A DNA stretch of 7,856 nt from Bacteroidales bacterium. Lineage in GTDB: Bacteria > Bacteroidota > Bacteroidia > Bacteroidales > UBA932. Both the position numbers and the translations under genes were made by a program. This document shows, piece after piece, positions 7,093-7,856 of the stretch (its first letter is position 1; each line of letters begins with the position of its first letter). The stretch lies in assembly GCA_017509375.1 (NCBI GenBank), contig JAFWPT010000208.1, forward strand, positions 1-7,856, given 5' to 3'. A model generated the notes under the pieces. That model saw only the letters and a list, made by a program, of their open reading frames with translations, was not told where the DNA came from and searched no databases.

Positions 7093-7856
7093 TTACTGTA
7101 CCTTGGTCATCTCGAAGGTGGCGGTATAGGTGGTGCCATCCTCACGCATACGCAGGGCCTTCCACTTCATCACACCGTCCTTGATGCTCTCAATCTCCCA
7201 CCATTCGCGCAGTTCATTGCTGTTGATGGTCTTCTTCCAACGGGTGCAGAGCAGAATGCCATCAACGAAATAGTCCGCCATGACATCGTTACCAGCCTTC
7301 CACTCGTCGTTCTCCTTGCTATAATATACGTAGGTGCCGTTGGCTTTGTACTCCCAGCGGTGCAGTTCGCCATCGGTGTGTTCGTCTTCGCTGCTGGTTA
7401 CCTTGCCCTCCCAAGTACCAATGATGTCGTTTTCGTAGTCGTCGGATATGCGGATATAATGTTCCTTGTCATATACTTCATTGATAACCTGGTTGCCATC
7501 AACAAAGACTTTCCAGTCAGATTTCAACATCATGTCATTGGCTGTAATTGAGGAAATGTTAGCCACCGTTACATGTTTGATGTGCTCATTTTCGAATGCA
7601 GTGAGCGTCACATCATTGCCATTGATAACGACATCGGCTGAGGCATGGTTGTTCCACGATTCGCTATAGTAATCAGAAAGACTACCGTATGCTTTTGTCG
7701 GCGACATGAATGTGATGACAGCTTTCAGGTTGGTAGGACATGCCTGACCGTCCAGTTCTTCCACCATCCACTTACCTATAATCTTTTCGGCCACATTCAG
7801 GTCGGGCTGTGTGGGGTTATCGTCGTTCGACGAACACGATGTGAACACACTTGCGC
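7093..7856 (-). CDS. Lipoprotein with two lipocalin-like domains (5' partial)
   Basis: The frame runs off the right edge. The last visible residues before the lipid cysteine are A-S-V-F-T-S-C, so the window cuts inside the signal peptide and the real start is a little beyond 7856; the GTG at 7848 is an internal valine. The cysteine is followed by SSNDDN, an acidic stretch like the Bacteroidota lipoprotein export signal, suggesting surface display. The mature protein is about 247 aa. It has two units that each open with a lipocalin-type GxW: IIGKW near 7776 and IIGTW near 7419. Alternating polar/hydrophobic beta-strand-like segments follow, consistent with lipocalin-like beta barrels in tandem. 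Such proteins are common in gut Bacteroidota and most have no assigned ligand. The ligand and role here cannot be read from the sequence. A terminator follows directly. Confidence 0.75.
   Translation of the reverse strand, partial: ASVFTSCSSNDDNPTQPDLNVAEKIIGKWMVEELDGQACPTNLKAVITFMSPTKAYGSLSDYYSESWNNHASADVVINGNDVTLTAFENEHIKHVTVANISSITANDMMLKSDWKVFVDGNQVINEVYDKEHYIRISDDYENDIIGTWEGKVTSSEDEHTDGELHRWEYKANGTYVYYSKENDEWKAGNDVMADYFVDGILLCTRWKKTINSNELREWWEIESIKDGVMKWKALRMREDGTTYTATFEMTKVQ

Overview
The window looks like Bacteroidota (probably Bacteroidales) chromosomal DNA. The signs are TAnnTTTG-type -7 promoter boxes, three lipoproteins with Bacteroidota-style acidic residues after the lipid cysteine, an alpha-2-macroglobulin-like protein of the type common in gut Bacteroides and Muribaculaceae, AT-rich spacers and moderately GC-rich genes. 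I cannot name the genus from the sequence.

Layout. (1) Positions 2-2509 (+) form one open frame, open at the left edge. Its first 54 or so residues are the middle of a Bacteroidota uridine-kinase-like nucleoside kinase. From about position 167 onward it is the C-terminal half of an alpha-2-macroglobulin (A2M/YfaS-type) protein. These families are not normally joined, and GC drops from about 60% to about 46% at the join, so it is either a rearrangement or an assembly chimera. (2) Positions 2510-2821 hold a strong hairpin terminator, a -7 promoter box, and a 12-bp inverted repeat around a 56-nt spacer that could fold as a structured leader or small RNA. (3) Positions 2822-4573 (+) encode an alpha/beta-hydrolase lipoprotein with a visible Ser-Asp-His triad. 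(4) Positions 6852-4570 (-) encode a lipoprotein that joins a type I periplasmic-binding-protein domain to a legumain-like C13 cysteine peptidase; its stop codon overlaps that of the hydrolase tail to tail. (5) Positions 6853-7092 hold the promoter of that gene and a terminator for the next one. (6) Positions 7856-7093 (-) encode a lipoprotein with two lipocalin-like domains, cut off at the right edge inside its signal peptide.

How they may work together. The three lipoproteins should sit in the outer membrane, facing the periplasm or the outside. The hydrolase and the binding-protein/peptidase genes converge, and each has the same GTATCTTTGG promoter decamer, so both are probably transcribed by the primary sigma factor, but they are not an operon. 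The lipocalin-like gene is separated from the peptidase gene by a terminator. A functional link between the hydrolase and the peptidase is only inferred from adjacency. The most unusual protein is the ligand-binding-domain/C13 peptidase fusion, and the most suspicious DNA is the kinase/A2M join at about 164-172.
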